A stretch of 64,000 bases of DNA from Pomphorhynchus laevis (GCA_012934845.2 WNNJ02001679.1:119811-183810), one strand, 5' to 3'; shown: positions 10,300 to 20,279, counted from the first letter of the stretch. The notes: generated by a model not told the origin, from the sequence alone. Program-made: numbers and translations.

Positions 10300-10610
10300 A
10301 AAAGAATGTTAGCATGATCGAAGTATCAAATAGCTCTATTGCAACTATTTTTCCGAAATCAAAGATATAAATGAGATTTCTTCTAAAATTTTGATCTCAA
10401 GCACGGAGGGAGAACTCCCTCCTGTGCCTAAAATGATCAACCTCGTTGTAATCAAACTGTTACAGCCCCTTGAAAGAAACAATATATTCAACAAGTTCTT
10501 AAGGGACTTTACTGCTGGATACAAAAATAATTAAAAAATAATACAAAAATAATTAATTCTATCCGCTAATATGAAGCTGAGATCAGGATTTTTTCCTTGT
10601 CTTCAGATAT
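10300..10610 (+). mobile_element. Family E LINE, ORF1 N-terminal fragment
   Basis: The frame at 10405-10533 reads EGELPPVPKMINLVVIK, then FNKFLRDF. It aligns with the ORF1 N-terminus of the family E copy at 31350 ([24 protein letters not shown]) and the copy at 35.4 kb ([19 protein letters not shown]). The fragment breaks off near 10610. Coming right after a 3' end, the pair looks like a tail-to-head junction. Confidence 0.75.
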
Positions 10611-10689
10611 CGCTAGGTTCAACTAATAACCATGCTTTAACCTTTGAAACATTAAAAATTGATTTTTTTAAACGTTTGAAAACAATCAG

Positions 10690-11403
10690 TTAAGACACGT
10701 TAATTTCAATTAATTGTTTAACACCTTTTTGTATTGATTTTATATTAAGTAAACTTCTCATTTCAGTCTTCCAATTATCACTTTGCATATCGAAAAGTAA
10801 AAGCAGTTGGGGATTTCTTTTTAACGCTTCGCACAGTTTTGGTGCTATAAGCTGGTTTTTCAGAAGCACAGGCAAATCATCCAATAATTTATCAGGAATA
10901 ACATAGCTGAAATGCTTTAAAACTTCGTCACTGCATTCATTAAAAATTTGAATTCCTATTTCGACGGAGTCTTTGCTCCTATACGCCTGATCAAATTCTT
11001 TATAAGTATATATCTTGAAGAATTCACTATCACTTCTACTTACGCTTTCGGACGCAGCGGCCGTTTTGGGTTCAATTAACTGCGGATATCGATGAAGCTC
11101 TAGTAATCCAAGTGCTTTCTCTAAGTTTTCTAGGTCTCTATCAAAAATCGGCGAATGTTCTTGCCTATTTTTGTTCGCTTCTTGTTTTAGTTCATCCATG
11201 CTCAGCGCTTTCAGTTCGCAACATTTTACTAAACTAATAAATTGATTGTAATCAAATACCCTTTGTTCGATGGCTTTCAGCTTAGTCTGATTTTCAAGGA
11301 TTTGCCTATAGTCATGACGTTGTGCCTTTAAGTATTCAGGGAGGATGACATTTTTCAGATAACATGCAATTTTTGAGTGATCCTTAATGATAATGGAGTT
11401 CAT
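10690..11403 (-). CDS. Unrecognised intronless protein, 237 residues
   Basis: A clean open frame on the minus strand. The upstream in-frame codons start with TTG, so the first ATG at 11403 is chosen, giving MNSIIIKDHSKIACYLK at the N-terminus. The sequence is mostly predicted helical, acidic to neutral, with no signal peptide, membrane segment or Cys cluster. A middle segment (about residues 120-145) is rich in Ala and Ser and separates an N-terminal helical half from a C-terminal half with SDEVLKHFSYVIPDKLLDDL. I do not recognise the family. The length in AT-rich DNA and natural amino-acid composition argue for a real host gene or recent retrocopy. It lies between LINE fragments and an AT satellite. 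Confidence 0.6.
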   Translation of the reverse strand: MNSIIIKDHSKIACYLKNVILPEYLKAQRHDYRQILENQTKLKAIEQRVFDYNQFISLVKCCELKALSMDELKQEANKNRQEHSPIFDRDLENLEKALGLLELHRYPQLIEPKTAAASESVSRSDSEFFKIYTYKEFDQAYRSKDSVEIGIQIFNECSDEVLKHFSYVIPDKLLDDLPVLLKNQLIAPKLCEALKRNPQLLLLFDMQSDNWKTEMRSLLNIKSIQKGVKQLIEINVS

Positions 11404-11592
11404 TGATTGCAAATATAGGGACAATTAAAAACTTATTTGATTTATCATTGGTAACCATGGAAACAATTTTTCATCTTATTTTAGATATTGCATGTCCAAA
11501 ACATGCAATTTTATTTAGTATAAATACTAAATAAGAAATAAACAATAAATAAAGATGGTTTTGATAAGATTTGGATAAAATTTTAGGCCATT

Positions 11593-11757
11593 TTATAAAA
11601 ACAAAATGTCTTGAGCATTTAGTCCTTTATGAGTAAGCCCTAATAGACAACAAGCTTGGGATTCTATTTGAACATCATAAAAAATTAAATTACCTATCAT
11701 TTTATTATTTTGAAAAATGCACCAAGCCGATATATTGCATTGCTCCATGGCAACACA
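11593..11757 (-). CDS. Possible terminal exon of an unknown gene
   Basis: A short minus-strand frame ends with GLTHKGLNAQDILFL and a TAA at 11593. It is protein-like (SAWCIFQNNK, DVQIESQACCLLG). It has either an internal ATG at about 11748 or a splice acceptor near 11757 (TTACTAAG). A plus-strand frame overlaps it and is less convincing. Family not recognised. Confidence 0.28.
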   Translation of the reverse strand, partial: CVAMEQCNISAWCIFQNNKMIGNLIFYDVQIESQACCLLGLTHKGLNAQDILFL

Positions 11758-12039
11758 AAAAGCCTTAGTAATCACATAATAAAATTATCAAAGTTGAAAA
11801 TGCAAAACGGATACAATCAAAATATAACTACAAAAAATAATGAACTTCCATCACATCATTATACGTTGTATGACGTGGATTACAATATAAAAGACGAATT
11901 CACTTCACCACACGGTCAGTTACGATAGTTTTAAATTACTGATAATCAAACCATTTAATTAATTCAACTAACTGAGTTACGTATTTAATATAATTACAAA
12001 ATAAAAATAAATAATAACGAAAAATAAAAATAAATAACG

Positions 12040-13415
12040 CCATGTACTTTATTTTTATGGGTCTCTTATGTATATTAATAGCTTTGCAAAATAAATATAT
12101 TTACCCGGAATTAAAATATTTTTAGCTTTGCAATATAAATATTCACAATATATGTGTACTTTATATTTACGGTCTTCTTTGAATATAAATAGCTTTGCAA
12201 AATAAATATATTTATCCGGAATTTAAATATTTTCAGCTTTGCAATATAAATATTCACAATATCTGTGTACTTTATATTTACGGTCTTTTTTGAATATAAA
12301 TAGCTTTGCAAAATAAATATATTTATCTGGAATTTGAATATTTTTAGCTTTGCAATATAAAAAATATCAATAAAATATTCACAATATCTGTGTACTTTAT
12401 GTTTACGGTCTTTTTGAATATAAATAGCTTTGCAAAATAAATATATTTATCCGGAATTAAAATATTTTTAGCTTTGCAATATAAATATTCACAATATCTG
12501 TGTACTTGATATTTACGGTCTTTTTTGAATATAAATAGCTTTGCAAAATAAATATATTTATCCGGAATTAAAATATTTTTAGCTTTGCAATATAAAAAAT
12601 ATCAATAAAATATTCACAATATCTGTGTACTTTATGTTTACGGTCTTTTTGAATATAAATAGCTTTGCAAAATAAATATATTTATCCGGAATTAAAATAT
12701 TTTCAGCTTTGCAATATAAATATTCACAATATCTGTGTACTTTATATTTACGGTCTTTTTTGAATATAAATAGCTTTGCAAAATAAATATATTTATCTGG
12801 AATTTGAATATTTTTAGCTTTGCAATATAAAAAATATCAATAAAATATTCACAATATCTGTGTACTTTATGTTTACGGTCTTTTTGAATATAAATAGCTT
12901 TGCAAAATAAATATATTTATCCGGAATTAAAATATTTTTAGCTTTGCAATATAAATATTCACAATATCTGTGTACTTTATATTTACGGTCTTTTTTGAAT
13001 ATAAATAGCTTTGCAAAATAAATATATTTATCCGGAATTAAAATATTTTTAGCTTTGCAATATAAACATTCACAATATATGTGTACTTTATATTTACGGT
13101 CTTCTTTGAATATAAATAGCTTTGCAAAATAAATATATCCGGAATTAAAATATTTTTAGCTTTGCAATATAAATATTCACAATATCTGTGTACTTTATAT
13201 TTACGGTCTTTTTTGAATATAAATAGCCTTGCAAAATAAATATATTTATCCGGAATTTGAATATTTTTAGCTTTGCAATATAAAAAATATCAATAAAATA
13301 TTCACAATATCTGTGTACTTTATGTTTACGGTCTTTTTGAATATAAATAGCTTTGCAAAATAAATATATTTATCAGCGATTTAAATATTTTTAGCTTTGC
13401 AATATAAATATATAC
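12040..13415. repeat. AT-rich satellite with alternating 110/125-bp units
   Basis: About twelve units are marked by the tag TACGGTCTTT. Successive GGTC positions (12171, 12282, 12407, 12517, 12642, 12752, 12877, 12987, 13098, 13205, 13330) give spacings of 111, 125, 110, 125, 110, 125, 110, 111, 107 and 125. The long unit carries an extra A-rich block (ATATCAATAAAA). Each unit is itself a loose dimer of a ~55-bp element starting TAGCTTTGCAA. There is no coding capacity beyond shadow ORFs. Confidence 0.97.
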
Positions 13416-13526
13416 AATACCTTGTACTGTATTATATAAAGTACATTACAAGCACAGGTAAAGAGGTTGCAGCTATTAAAAGTAGTTTAAAATTCGAAAA
13501 GTGATATGTGTGATCTTTTAATTTAG

Positions 13527-13876
13527 AAGATGGAATCTTTAACCTTAACAGACTTCGCCACTACCTAACAAAGATAAATAAGAATCATTGCGTAGTTTTT
13601 GACAATATACTAACTATAAATAGTCAGTCAACGGCAACTCGAATAATATCTACAAATGCGTTCATACACACTGAACATACAAGCGAACACTCAATTCAGG
13701 AATTAATCTTCATTTGGCCAAATAATTCATTTACTGGTTCTAATGCATCAACGAACTTTTTCATATTGGAAATAGATAAAATATACAATGCGGTGATTGC
13801 AAATGCTACGCGGTATGGTATTGGATTCGCAAATAGTCGTGCATTTTCCTGTTTGGTATTTCAATTTAACAAATAG
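13527..13876 (+). CDS. Likely 3' terminal exon of an unrecognised gene
   Basis: A 116-codon open stretch without an ATG follows a plausible splice acceptor (TTTTAATTTAG, AG at 13525-13526). It ends with TAG at 13874-13876. It reads DGIFNLNRLRHYLTK near the start, LIFIWPNNSFTGS in the middle and SCLVFQFNK at the end. An AATAAA lies 62 bases downstream of the stop. Acceptor, frame, stop and polyadenylation signal together suggest a last exon. I do not recognise the protein. The upstream exons are not visible across the satellite. Confidence 0.45.
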
Positions 13877-13937
13877 TAATGTCACTTTCAAGAAGGAATC
13901 CACAATCGATACATTCATTGAACTTTAATGTTTAAAG

Positions 13938-13943
13938 AATAAA
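13938..13943 (+). terminator. Polyadenylation signal AATAAA
   Basis: AATAAA, overlapping a second copy at 13942-13947, lies 62-65 bases after the stop codon of the putative terminal exon. Confidence 0.5.
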
Positions 13944-14049
13944 TAAACACATTTATAAGGCAACATTCAATTATTCTGTAATTACATTGCTATCGTTTAT
14001 ATACAAGACAATTACATATAATAATTTTTAAATAATTTCTTTATAAAGA

Positions 14050-14700
14050 ATTATTAAAGCTGGATTAAAGAAATAAGGAAAATTTTATTTGGTATTTCGC
14101 TAACTTCCGTCAGCATTTTCAGAAAATTACAATTTGATAAAGAATTATTGGAGCTGGATCAAAAAAGAATAAATTTTTATTTGACATTTCGCTAACATAT
14201 GTTAGTATCTTCAGAAAATTACAATTTGATCAAGACTTATTGGAGTTGGATCAAAGAAAGAAGGGAAATTTTATTTGATATTTCGCTAACTTCTGTTAGT
14301 ATCTTATGTCTTATCTATTATCTTATCAAATTGTAATTTTCTGAAGATGCTAGCAGAAGTTAGCGAAATAACAAATAAAATTTTCCTTCTTTCTTTGATC
14401 CAGCTCCAATAAGTCTTTATCAAATTGTAATCTTCTGAAGATGCTAACAGAAGTTAGCGAGATATCAAATAAAATTTCCATTCTTTCTTTGATCCAGCTC
14501 CAATAAGTCTTTATCAAATTGTAATTTTCTGAAGATGCTATCAAAAGTTAGCGAAATATTAAATAAAATTTTCCTTCTTTCTTTGATGCATCTCCAATAA
14601 TTCTTTATCAAATTGTAATTTTCTGAAGATGCTAACAGAAGTTAGCGAAATATCAAATAAAATTTTCATCCTTTCTTTGATCCAGCAGTAATAATTCTTT
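14050..14700. repeat. 94-bp repeats in inverted blocks (three direct, four inverted)
   Basis: A unit containing TTTCGCTAACTTCTGTTAG, CTTCAGAAAATTACAATTTGAT and GGATCAAAGAAAGAAGG occurs three times on the plus strand (GCTAAC at 14099, 14191, 14285). It then occurs four times in reverse (GTTAGC near 14359, 14454, 14548, 14641). The axis is near 14310-14330. The same unit recurs as an inverted pair at 57.1 and 58.0 kb. Confidence 0.95.
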
Positions 14701-15056
14701 ATCAATAATGGGGCATTATCAATTATTTAAATTTTTTATTTAAACGAATGTAGAAAAATTCAATTGATAATTAAATAGTTGATTTTGATCAATTCTTTAA
14801 ACTTTTCATGTGAAGCATGACACACGACATTTCGATAGCATCATAAAAACATTTATTTTACGAACTCCTAAAAGTTGCTTTATAGTTATGTATTAAAATT
14901 TTCAAGTACTTATTCAGAATATAATGATAAATAAATAAAAATGATACAAAATGACATAAAATACATGAAATTATAAATATAAGAAATTGTTCTCAAATTC
15001 TAAATATCTGAGTTTTGTATTTTAAATAAGTGAGCGTATTAATGTCAAAATTATTT

Positions 15057-15089
15057 GATATCCAATTCCATACACCCTGACTACTAACG

Positions 15090-15092
<3 letters not shown>
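15057..15092 (-). mobile_element. SINE 3' end scrap
   Basis: GATATCCAATTCCATACACC-CTGACTACTAACGGCC is the conserved 3' body of the tRNA-derived SINE also seen at 18738-18775 and 19181-19215. Here it abuts an (AT)n run and the left end of the Penelope-like element. Confidence 0.7.

Positions 15093-15150
<58 letters not shown>
15093..15150. repeat. (AT)n microsatellite
   Basis: About 29 uninterrupted AT dinucleotides. They sit exactly at the left boundary of the Penelope-like element. Confidence 0.98.
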
Positions 15151-15156
<6 letters not shown>

Positions 15157-15908
15157 GGTATTTCGAGTATATAATTGCCCCTCAAGGTCTATTGTAGACT
15201 CTTCCATATATTTGTATATAAAAGATTTTCTAATTGAGGAAAGAAGTATTTTTTTATAATTAAAACGTTTCGACTATTGTCTTCATCAGTTAATGCACAC
15301 TCAAACTTCACTGAGTATCTGACTATGTATTACGATTTCCGCGAAAAAATCTATTACAATTTAAAAAGATGCTGCGTGTTTAGTGATTTGTCGCTCATCA
15401 ATTGTGCTATCCAATATAATTCCTCGTGTTTTCCGAGTCGTGTGTTGTCGAGTCCAGACCGTAATATTGTTGTATTATACCTGTGTCCCTCATTCTCAAT
15501 TACGTGACTAACCATGCCATCGCTCGTATTTTTCTTAATTTTTATGTCAGATCTGCGATTGTTGGCTCGGATGTGCATCTTGTCAGATGTCTCTCAGATG
15601 TATTGTTTGTTGCAGTTTGTACAGCTGGCCAAATAAACATTAGCTTTACTTTTGCAATTGTTTACTCCTACAATCCTGTAATCAAGACCAGTATACTAAC
15701 TGCTAAATGTTTCGGTGTCATTCATTTCACGACAGCACTTGCATCTCTTATCGTCACACGCTGTGTTTCGGCCTTTAGGTGTCATTTCATGCTATTTATT
15801 TCTTAATAACGTTGCACGTATGTTCCGATTATTTTTAAAGCAAATTCTAGGCCTTCTTAAGCCTTTAACTCCTGATAACTGAACGCGTGTGAATGCCGTA
15901 TCTATATT
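15150..15908 (-). repeat. pLTR copy 1 of the Penelope-like element
   Basis: Direct repeat of 17790-18548. On the minus strand it carries the 3' part of the GIY-YIG nuclease frame (MHIRANNRRSDIKIK) and, near 15290-15265, a CTGATGA-GAC-AATA-GTC-GAAAC core discussed in the findings. Confidence 0.95.
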
Positions 15909-15938
15909 CTTCTGCATATCACGTATAACTGGGGTATA

Positions 15939-16907
15939 CTAAAACGTGGTATTAAAGCTAAATTTAGAACTCTTACGTATTGTGGGAGATTCGATGTTAC
16001 TACCCTCATTGTTGGTGTTAGTGATGTTATTATCCTTACAATAACCCGACTTCGTTAGTAGCTCTTTCCTAGTGTGTCTGCGAACCATATTACATTGTCT
16101 TGTAATTTGTCTAGTTGCATACCCTCTTCCTTGTAATTCTTTCTGTAGAACAGCGACATTTCGTTCGAACTCCTCGTTTGTTGAACATAATTTCCTGTAC
16201 CGATATGCTTCGTTTCTAATCATCAGTCGCTTTACTGCGGGATGATGACAGCTACTCTCATGAATGTAAGATTTTACGCCATCCATTTTAGTATGTGCCG
16301 TAGTTTGCCACCTCCCAACTCTGTTCTTATACACCTCTACATCTAAAAATGGTATTCGATGATTACTCGGAATATCAATTGTAAATTGTAGTTCTCCAAC
16401 CTTGTTTAGATCAGCTATGAACGTTTTTAACGGTTCTAATCCGTGTTCCCATATTATAAATATATCGTCCACGTATCTTTTCCACATCTTCGGTTTGCAC
16501 ACTTGTTTAGCAATAAAGTCTGACTCGATCGTATCCACGTATAATCCTGCATATGTCGGACCGACTGGCGTTCCCATTGTTGTACCCTTCTTTTGCAAAA
16601 ACAGTTTATTGTCAAATGAAAATGCGTTAGATTCCAACACCGATCGCAATAAAGTACATATTCTGTTCACTTCCGAATCATCCTCTTCATATATGTTACT
16701 CAAATGTCGACGTATTGACTCAATTCCCTTTTCCGTATCTATCGAGGTATACAACGCTACGACATCCACCGTCACAATTATATCGTTCTCGGATATGGTA
16801 GATTTTATCCTATCAAATGCACGAAGGAAATCATCCGTGCTTGCTAAATATGAAGTGCATTGTTGAAGTAATGGATATAGTTGTTGGTGGAGATATCTTG
16901 ACACCAA
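15939..16907 (-). CDS. Penelope-like reverse transcriptase
   Basis: A 322-codon open stretch with the RT motifs of Penelope-like elements in order: DVVALYTSI (about residue 49), KKGTTMGTPVGPTYAGLYVD (about 106), WKRYVDDIFIIWEHG (about 142) and IPFLDVEVYKN (about 187). The catalytic Asp pair in YVDD is intact. This RT type is related to telomerase RT and primes at DNA ends or nicks. The stretch starts inside the RT; the part with ILPADKGGKVVIY is in the neighbouring frame at 17329-17075. It is part of the element described above and not a host gene. Confidence 0.93.
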   Translation of the reverse strand: MVSRYLHQQLYPLLQQCTSYLASTDDFLRAFDRIKSTISENDIIVTVDVVALYTSIDTEKGIESIRRHLSNIYEEDDSEVNRICTLLRSVLESNAFSFDNKLFLQKKGTTMGTPVGPTYAGLYVDTIESDFIAKQVCKPKMWKRYVDDIFIIWEHGLEPLKTFIADLNKVGELQFTIDIPSNHRIPFLDVEVYKNRVGRWQTTAHTKMDGVKSYIHESSCHHPAVKRLMIRNEAYRYRKLCSTNEEFERNVAVLQKELQGRGYATRQITRQCNMVRRHTRKELLTKSGYCKDNNITNTNNEGSNIESPTIRKSSKFSFNTTF

Positions 16908-17074
16908 CTCACTTGCGCAACGATTGTTATTGATTATCGGTCTACAGGGACATGGTATAATTCCTTTATGTAGCTTTGGTAGTAGATATAGAATCCCATG
17001 ACGTGGTGAATTTTGAACATATTTGTTTACCTCTTTTTCAGTGAAGCTCGTCGTGATTTTCTCATTTACTTTTA

Positions 17075-17847
17075 TTATGATTGATTCAAACCTATTCCGA
17101 TCAATCTCTTCATACGTATCTGTATTGAGTTGTCTATACCCTCCTTGATGTAATCATCATAGTTGTATATTACGACTTTTCCACCTTTATCCGCAGGTAA
17201 AATAATGATTTCCTCGTCTTTGGATAGATTGATTAGTGTTCCTTTTTGTTTTCCTAGATTCGACCCTATTCCTGTGGTGGGCTTTAGTTGTATATATTTG
17301 TTTAAACTCAAATCATTTTTCATTGTCATTTTGCCAATAATACTCGACCTGTACTCAGTGTTCTCATCCGTTTCCGCAAAAATTCCTCTAACCGTATTTT
17401 GTAATTTCTTTTAACATGTATATTACCTAGTGTCGCAGGATCAACACGCTTCTCCATTAATTTACTCAGTTTATTACACTTCTGTATCAATCTGAGTGTA
17501 TACTCAGTTTCATCAATGTCGCCTTTCATTTGTGTATCCGCATATGAATAAAAATCGCGCATTATTTTATTCAGTGATTGTTCACAGCTTCGTACGATCC
17601 TACGCCAACATGTTTCCAATTTGTTCCTATGTTCATCTGATATCATCGACCATTTAACCTGAAGCTTCTTTTTTATTCTTAATCCATTGGGGGTTATCTT
17701 CATTCGTCTACAATACTCAGCAAACTGTAAGTGTGCACGTATTCTACTTCTTTGTATATTTGGCAAGGTCTTGTTGCAGACTCTTTCATTATAGTGGGTA
17801 TTTCGAGTATATAATTGCCCCTCAAGGTCTATTGTAGACTCTTCCAT
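17075..17847 (-). CDS. Penelope-like element, N-terminal region and RT start
   Basis: Two consecutive frames cover this region. The first (17847-17326) is a basic, helical N-terminal segment with RSRIRAHLQFAEYCRRMK. The second (17329-17075) holds EEIIILPADKGGKVVIYNYD, the conserved ILPADKG block that opens the RT of Penelope-like elements. It is transcribed toward the RT stretch at 16907-15939. Confidence 0.85.
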
Positions 17848-18548
17848 ATATTTGTATATAAAAGATTTTCTAATTGAGGAAAGAAGTATTTTTTTATAAT
17901 TAAAACGTTTCGACTATTGTCTTCATCAGTTAATGCACACTCAAACTTCACTGAGTATCTGACTATGTATTACGATTTCCGCGAAAGAATCTATTACAAT
18001 TTAAAACAATGCTGCGTGTTTAGTGATTTGTCGCTCATCAATTGTGCTATCCAATATAATTCCTCGTGTTTTCCGAGTCGTGTGTTGTCGAGTCCAGACC
18101 GTAATATTGTTGTATTATACCTGTGTCCCTCATTCTCAATTACGTGACTAACCATGCCATCGCTCGTATTTTTCTTAATTTTTATGTCAGATCTGCGATT
18201 GTTGGCTCGGATGTGCATCTTGTCAGATGTCTCTCCGATGTATTGTTTGTTGCAGTTTGTACAGCTGGCCAAATAAACATTAGCTTTACTTTTGCAATTG
18301 TTTACTCCTACAATCCTGTAATCAAGACCAGTATACGAACTGCTAAATGTTTCGGTGTCATTCATTTCACGACAGCACTTGCATCTCTTATCGTCACACG
18401 CTGTGTTTCGGCCTTTAGGTGTCACTTCATGCTGTTTATTTCTTAATAACGTTGCACGTATGTTCCGATTATTTTTAAAGCAAATTATAGGCCTTCTTAA
18501 GCCTTTAACTCCTGATAACTGAACGCGTGTGAATGCCGTATCTATATT
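17790..18548 (-). repeat. pLTR copy 2 with GIY-YIG nuclease frame
   Basis: Direct repeat of copy 1. The minus-strand frame at 18563-17994 encodes 189 codons with VYLASCTNCNKQYIGET and a downstream Arg-rich RANNRRSDIK. This is the Cys pair plus YIG box of the GIY-YIG nuclease of Penelope-like elements, followed by a conserved HVIENEGH segment. Confidence 0.93.
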
Positions 18549-18636
18549 AACTGATGAAGACAATAGTCGAAACGTTTTAATTATAAAAAAATACTTCTTT
18601 CCTCAATTAGAAAATCTTTTATATACAAATATATAT

Positions 18637-18966
18637 AATGAATAGTTGCACGAGAGGACTTTGGTCATCTCGTGCAATGGTCACACGAGATGACTTTCGC
18701 ATTGAAAACCAGCTACAGAATCCTTCCTTCATGATATTCAATTCCATACACCCTGACTACTAACGGCCACATTGCTACAGCCGTTTTCGTTTTGCCCGCT
18801 TTTTGCCGCATGTTGGTTGCCCCGGGCTCGTCAGAAGACTTACTACCAACTCTTCGCCTTTTGAAATTTGACTTATCCGAGATTCGAGCTGTCGCTCTCC
18901 GTGCTTGGCTTGCGCTCTTGACTGCTAGGCTACGAATCCAGGATTACCAGATTTCACACAGTATAT
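18637..18966 (-). mobile_element. tRNA-derived SINE
   Basis: On the minus strand, TAGCCTAGCAGT (18932-18921) fits an A box and AGCTCGAATCT (18890-18880) a B box, with tRNA-like spacing of about 31 bases. The body then runs through GGCCGTTAGTAGTCAGGG to about 18737. The tail, shared with the copy at 19109-19219, ends near GCAACTATTCATT. A 20-bp near-repeat (GAAWCCTTCCWTCATGATAT, two mismatches) at 18718-18737 and 18967-18986 brackets the tRNA-like part. It is either a target-site duplication or a neighbouring partial copy. Confidence 0.7.
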
Positions 18967-19108
18967 GAAACCTTCCATCATGATATCCAGAAACTGCATT
19001 GTCCGATATGCTTCTCTAGCATGCTTATTATAGATTTTATAGTATGAGATCATGAAGATCGATTGAAATCGGGACTGGTGATCCTTTGATGGATTCTTAT
19101 TTATGTAA

Positions 19109-19219
19109 TGAATAGTTGCTAGGTCACACGAGGTGACTTTCGCATTGAAAACCAGCTACAGAATTCTTACTTCATGATATCCAATTCCATACACCCTGAC
19201 TACTAACGGCCACATTGTC
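19109..19219 (-). mobile_element. SINE, 5'-truncated copy
   Basis: Shares with the previous SINE the stretches GACTTTCGCATTGAAAACC, AGCTACAGAAT and ATTCCATACACCCTGACTAC-TAACGGCCACATTG. The tRNA-like head is absent. Confidence 0.75.
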
Positions 19220-19984
19220 ATATATATGTGCTAATTTGTAATAAACATATTCACTTTTTCATGCGACATGGAAGTGATGCAGTCACTCAATATCACATAA
19301 AATGAACCCTGCTGCACCCCATCACAATTTTGATAGAAACCAAAATATAGACACTTCCCATGAAGTGTACATGGTACTGTGTGACCATAGAATAGGTCAC
19401 ATTTAGGGCATAGCCTATATAGGTCACATAGTATATCAGTAAATCGTTATTTTATTGTTATTTAGTTAATTTCGTTTTATATCGTTTAATTCGTTATTCA
19501 AATTACAAGATTTACAAACAGCACTTGTTATTTTAGTGATCATTGCAATCATTGATAATTTATCGTAAATGTTAGAAATCAAAAAAAATATTTTCTCATT
19601 TACTTCTCTACCCAAACATATTCACTGGCTGATAAATCTTTTATGTTAAAAGTTTTATGAGCAAACTAGGATTTACAATAAATTTACAAATAGATATATT
19701 CGCTCTTTTTATTTTTAGAAAAATTAAAATATGCATTCTCAAATATTAGAATTAAATATTAATAATAAATAAATATTAAATTATTAAATTATATTATTAA
19801 ATTAATATAATAAGCTCTTGAAACTAGTATTTTCCAACAAAATGATATAATTATATTTGTATTAAAATTAAAATATTCACCACAAATGTTTGAAGATAAT
19901 TATAAATTGTTAAATTTTATTAATAATTATTAATAAAATATTAAAAAATTATAGCTTTATAATAGCTATATCAATAGCTTTATC
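19220..19984. other. AT-rich stretch, no gene seen
   Basis: Very AT-rich, with homopolymer-like ATTA runs toward the end. No ORF, RNA gene or clear repeat recognised. Confidence 0.5.
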
Positions 19985-20265
19985 AAGCGTCAGGTCGGTA
20001 TACTCAAGAAGTTATTGACGAATGTGCTTTGAACTCATCTCTGCAACAAGTGCGTTAAGTACTGCTTTTTCTTTTGCTTGCACAGCCGTAACACTTTTGC
20101 ATTTGATACGCCAATCCTCTCAATTCTCGTTTGCTTGTTGTGTGTGATTAATAAGTCAGTATCGCGCTGCCACTGCATTGAATGGCTTAGTGTAACATTG
20201 AGTTAATAAATCAATGGTTTCGGTATATTTTTCGCATTGTTTAAAATAAAAAAAATTTTAGCGCT
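19985..20265 (-). pseudogene. Fossil scrap of an LTR-retrotransposon gag (Gypsy-like)
   Basis: Read on the minus strand, the region resembles the central gag segment of LTR retrotransposons: a Y-KPFNAV-AARY block, then a Cys-containing helix, then LVAEMSSKHIRQ and LTLDKA. It is short, old and broken. No RT, integrase or LTR was seen nearby. The assignment rests on general gag pattern only. Confidence 0.4.
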
Positions 20266-20279
20266 TGGCTAAATTACTG

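Larger units (their letters stand above)
15150..18634 (-). mobile_element. Penelope-like retroelement with two pLTRs and an inverted end
   Basis: A Penelope-like element in minus orientation. Parts: a 759-bp pLTR at 15150-15908 and its direct copy at 17790-18548, about 1.9 kb of body between them, and a terminal ~86-bp inverted copy of the pLTR edge at 18549-18634. The coding parts from 5' to 3' are an N-terminal region, the RT, and a GIY-YIG nuclease held in the pLTR. The two pLTRs differ at about 8 positions (roughly 1%), so the insertion is recent. The RT is open over 322 codons, but the whole element looks lightly broken at a few places. SINE sequence lies at both outer edges. Confidence 0.93.

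Noticed and set aside
15022-15207. 61-codon frame reading through (AT)n as repeated Tyr-Ile
   Set aside because: It is the translation of a microsatellite.
16402-16866. 154-codon plus-strand frame
   Set aside because: It is antisense to the Penelope-like RT, whose motifs are on the minus strand.
18780-18960. A functional tRNA gene around the A and B boxes
   Set aside because: No acceptor-stem pairing was evident and the sequence continues into a SINE body found elsewhere.
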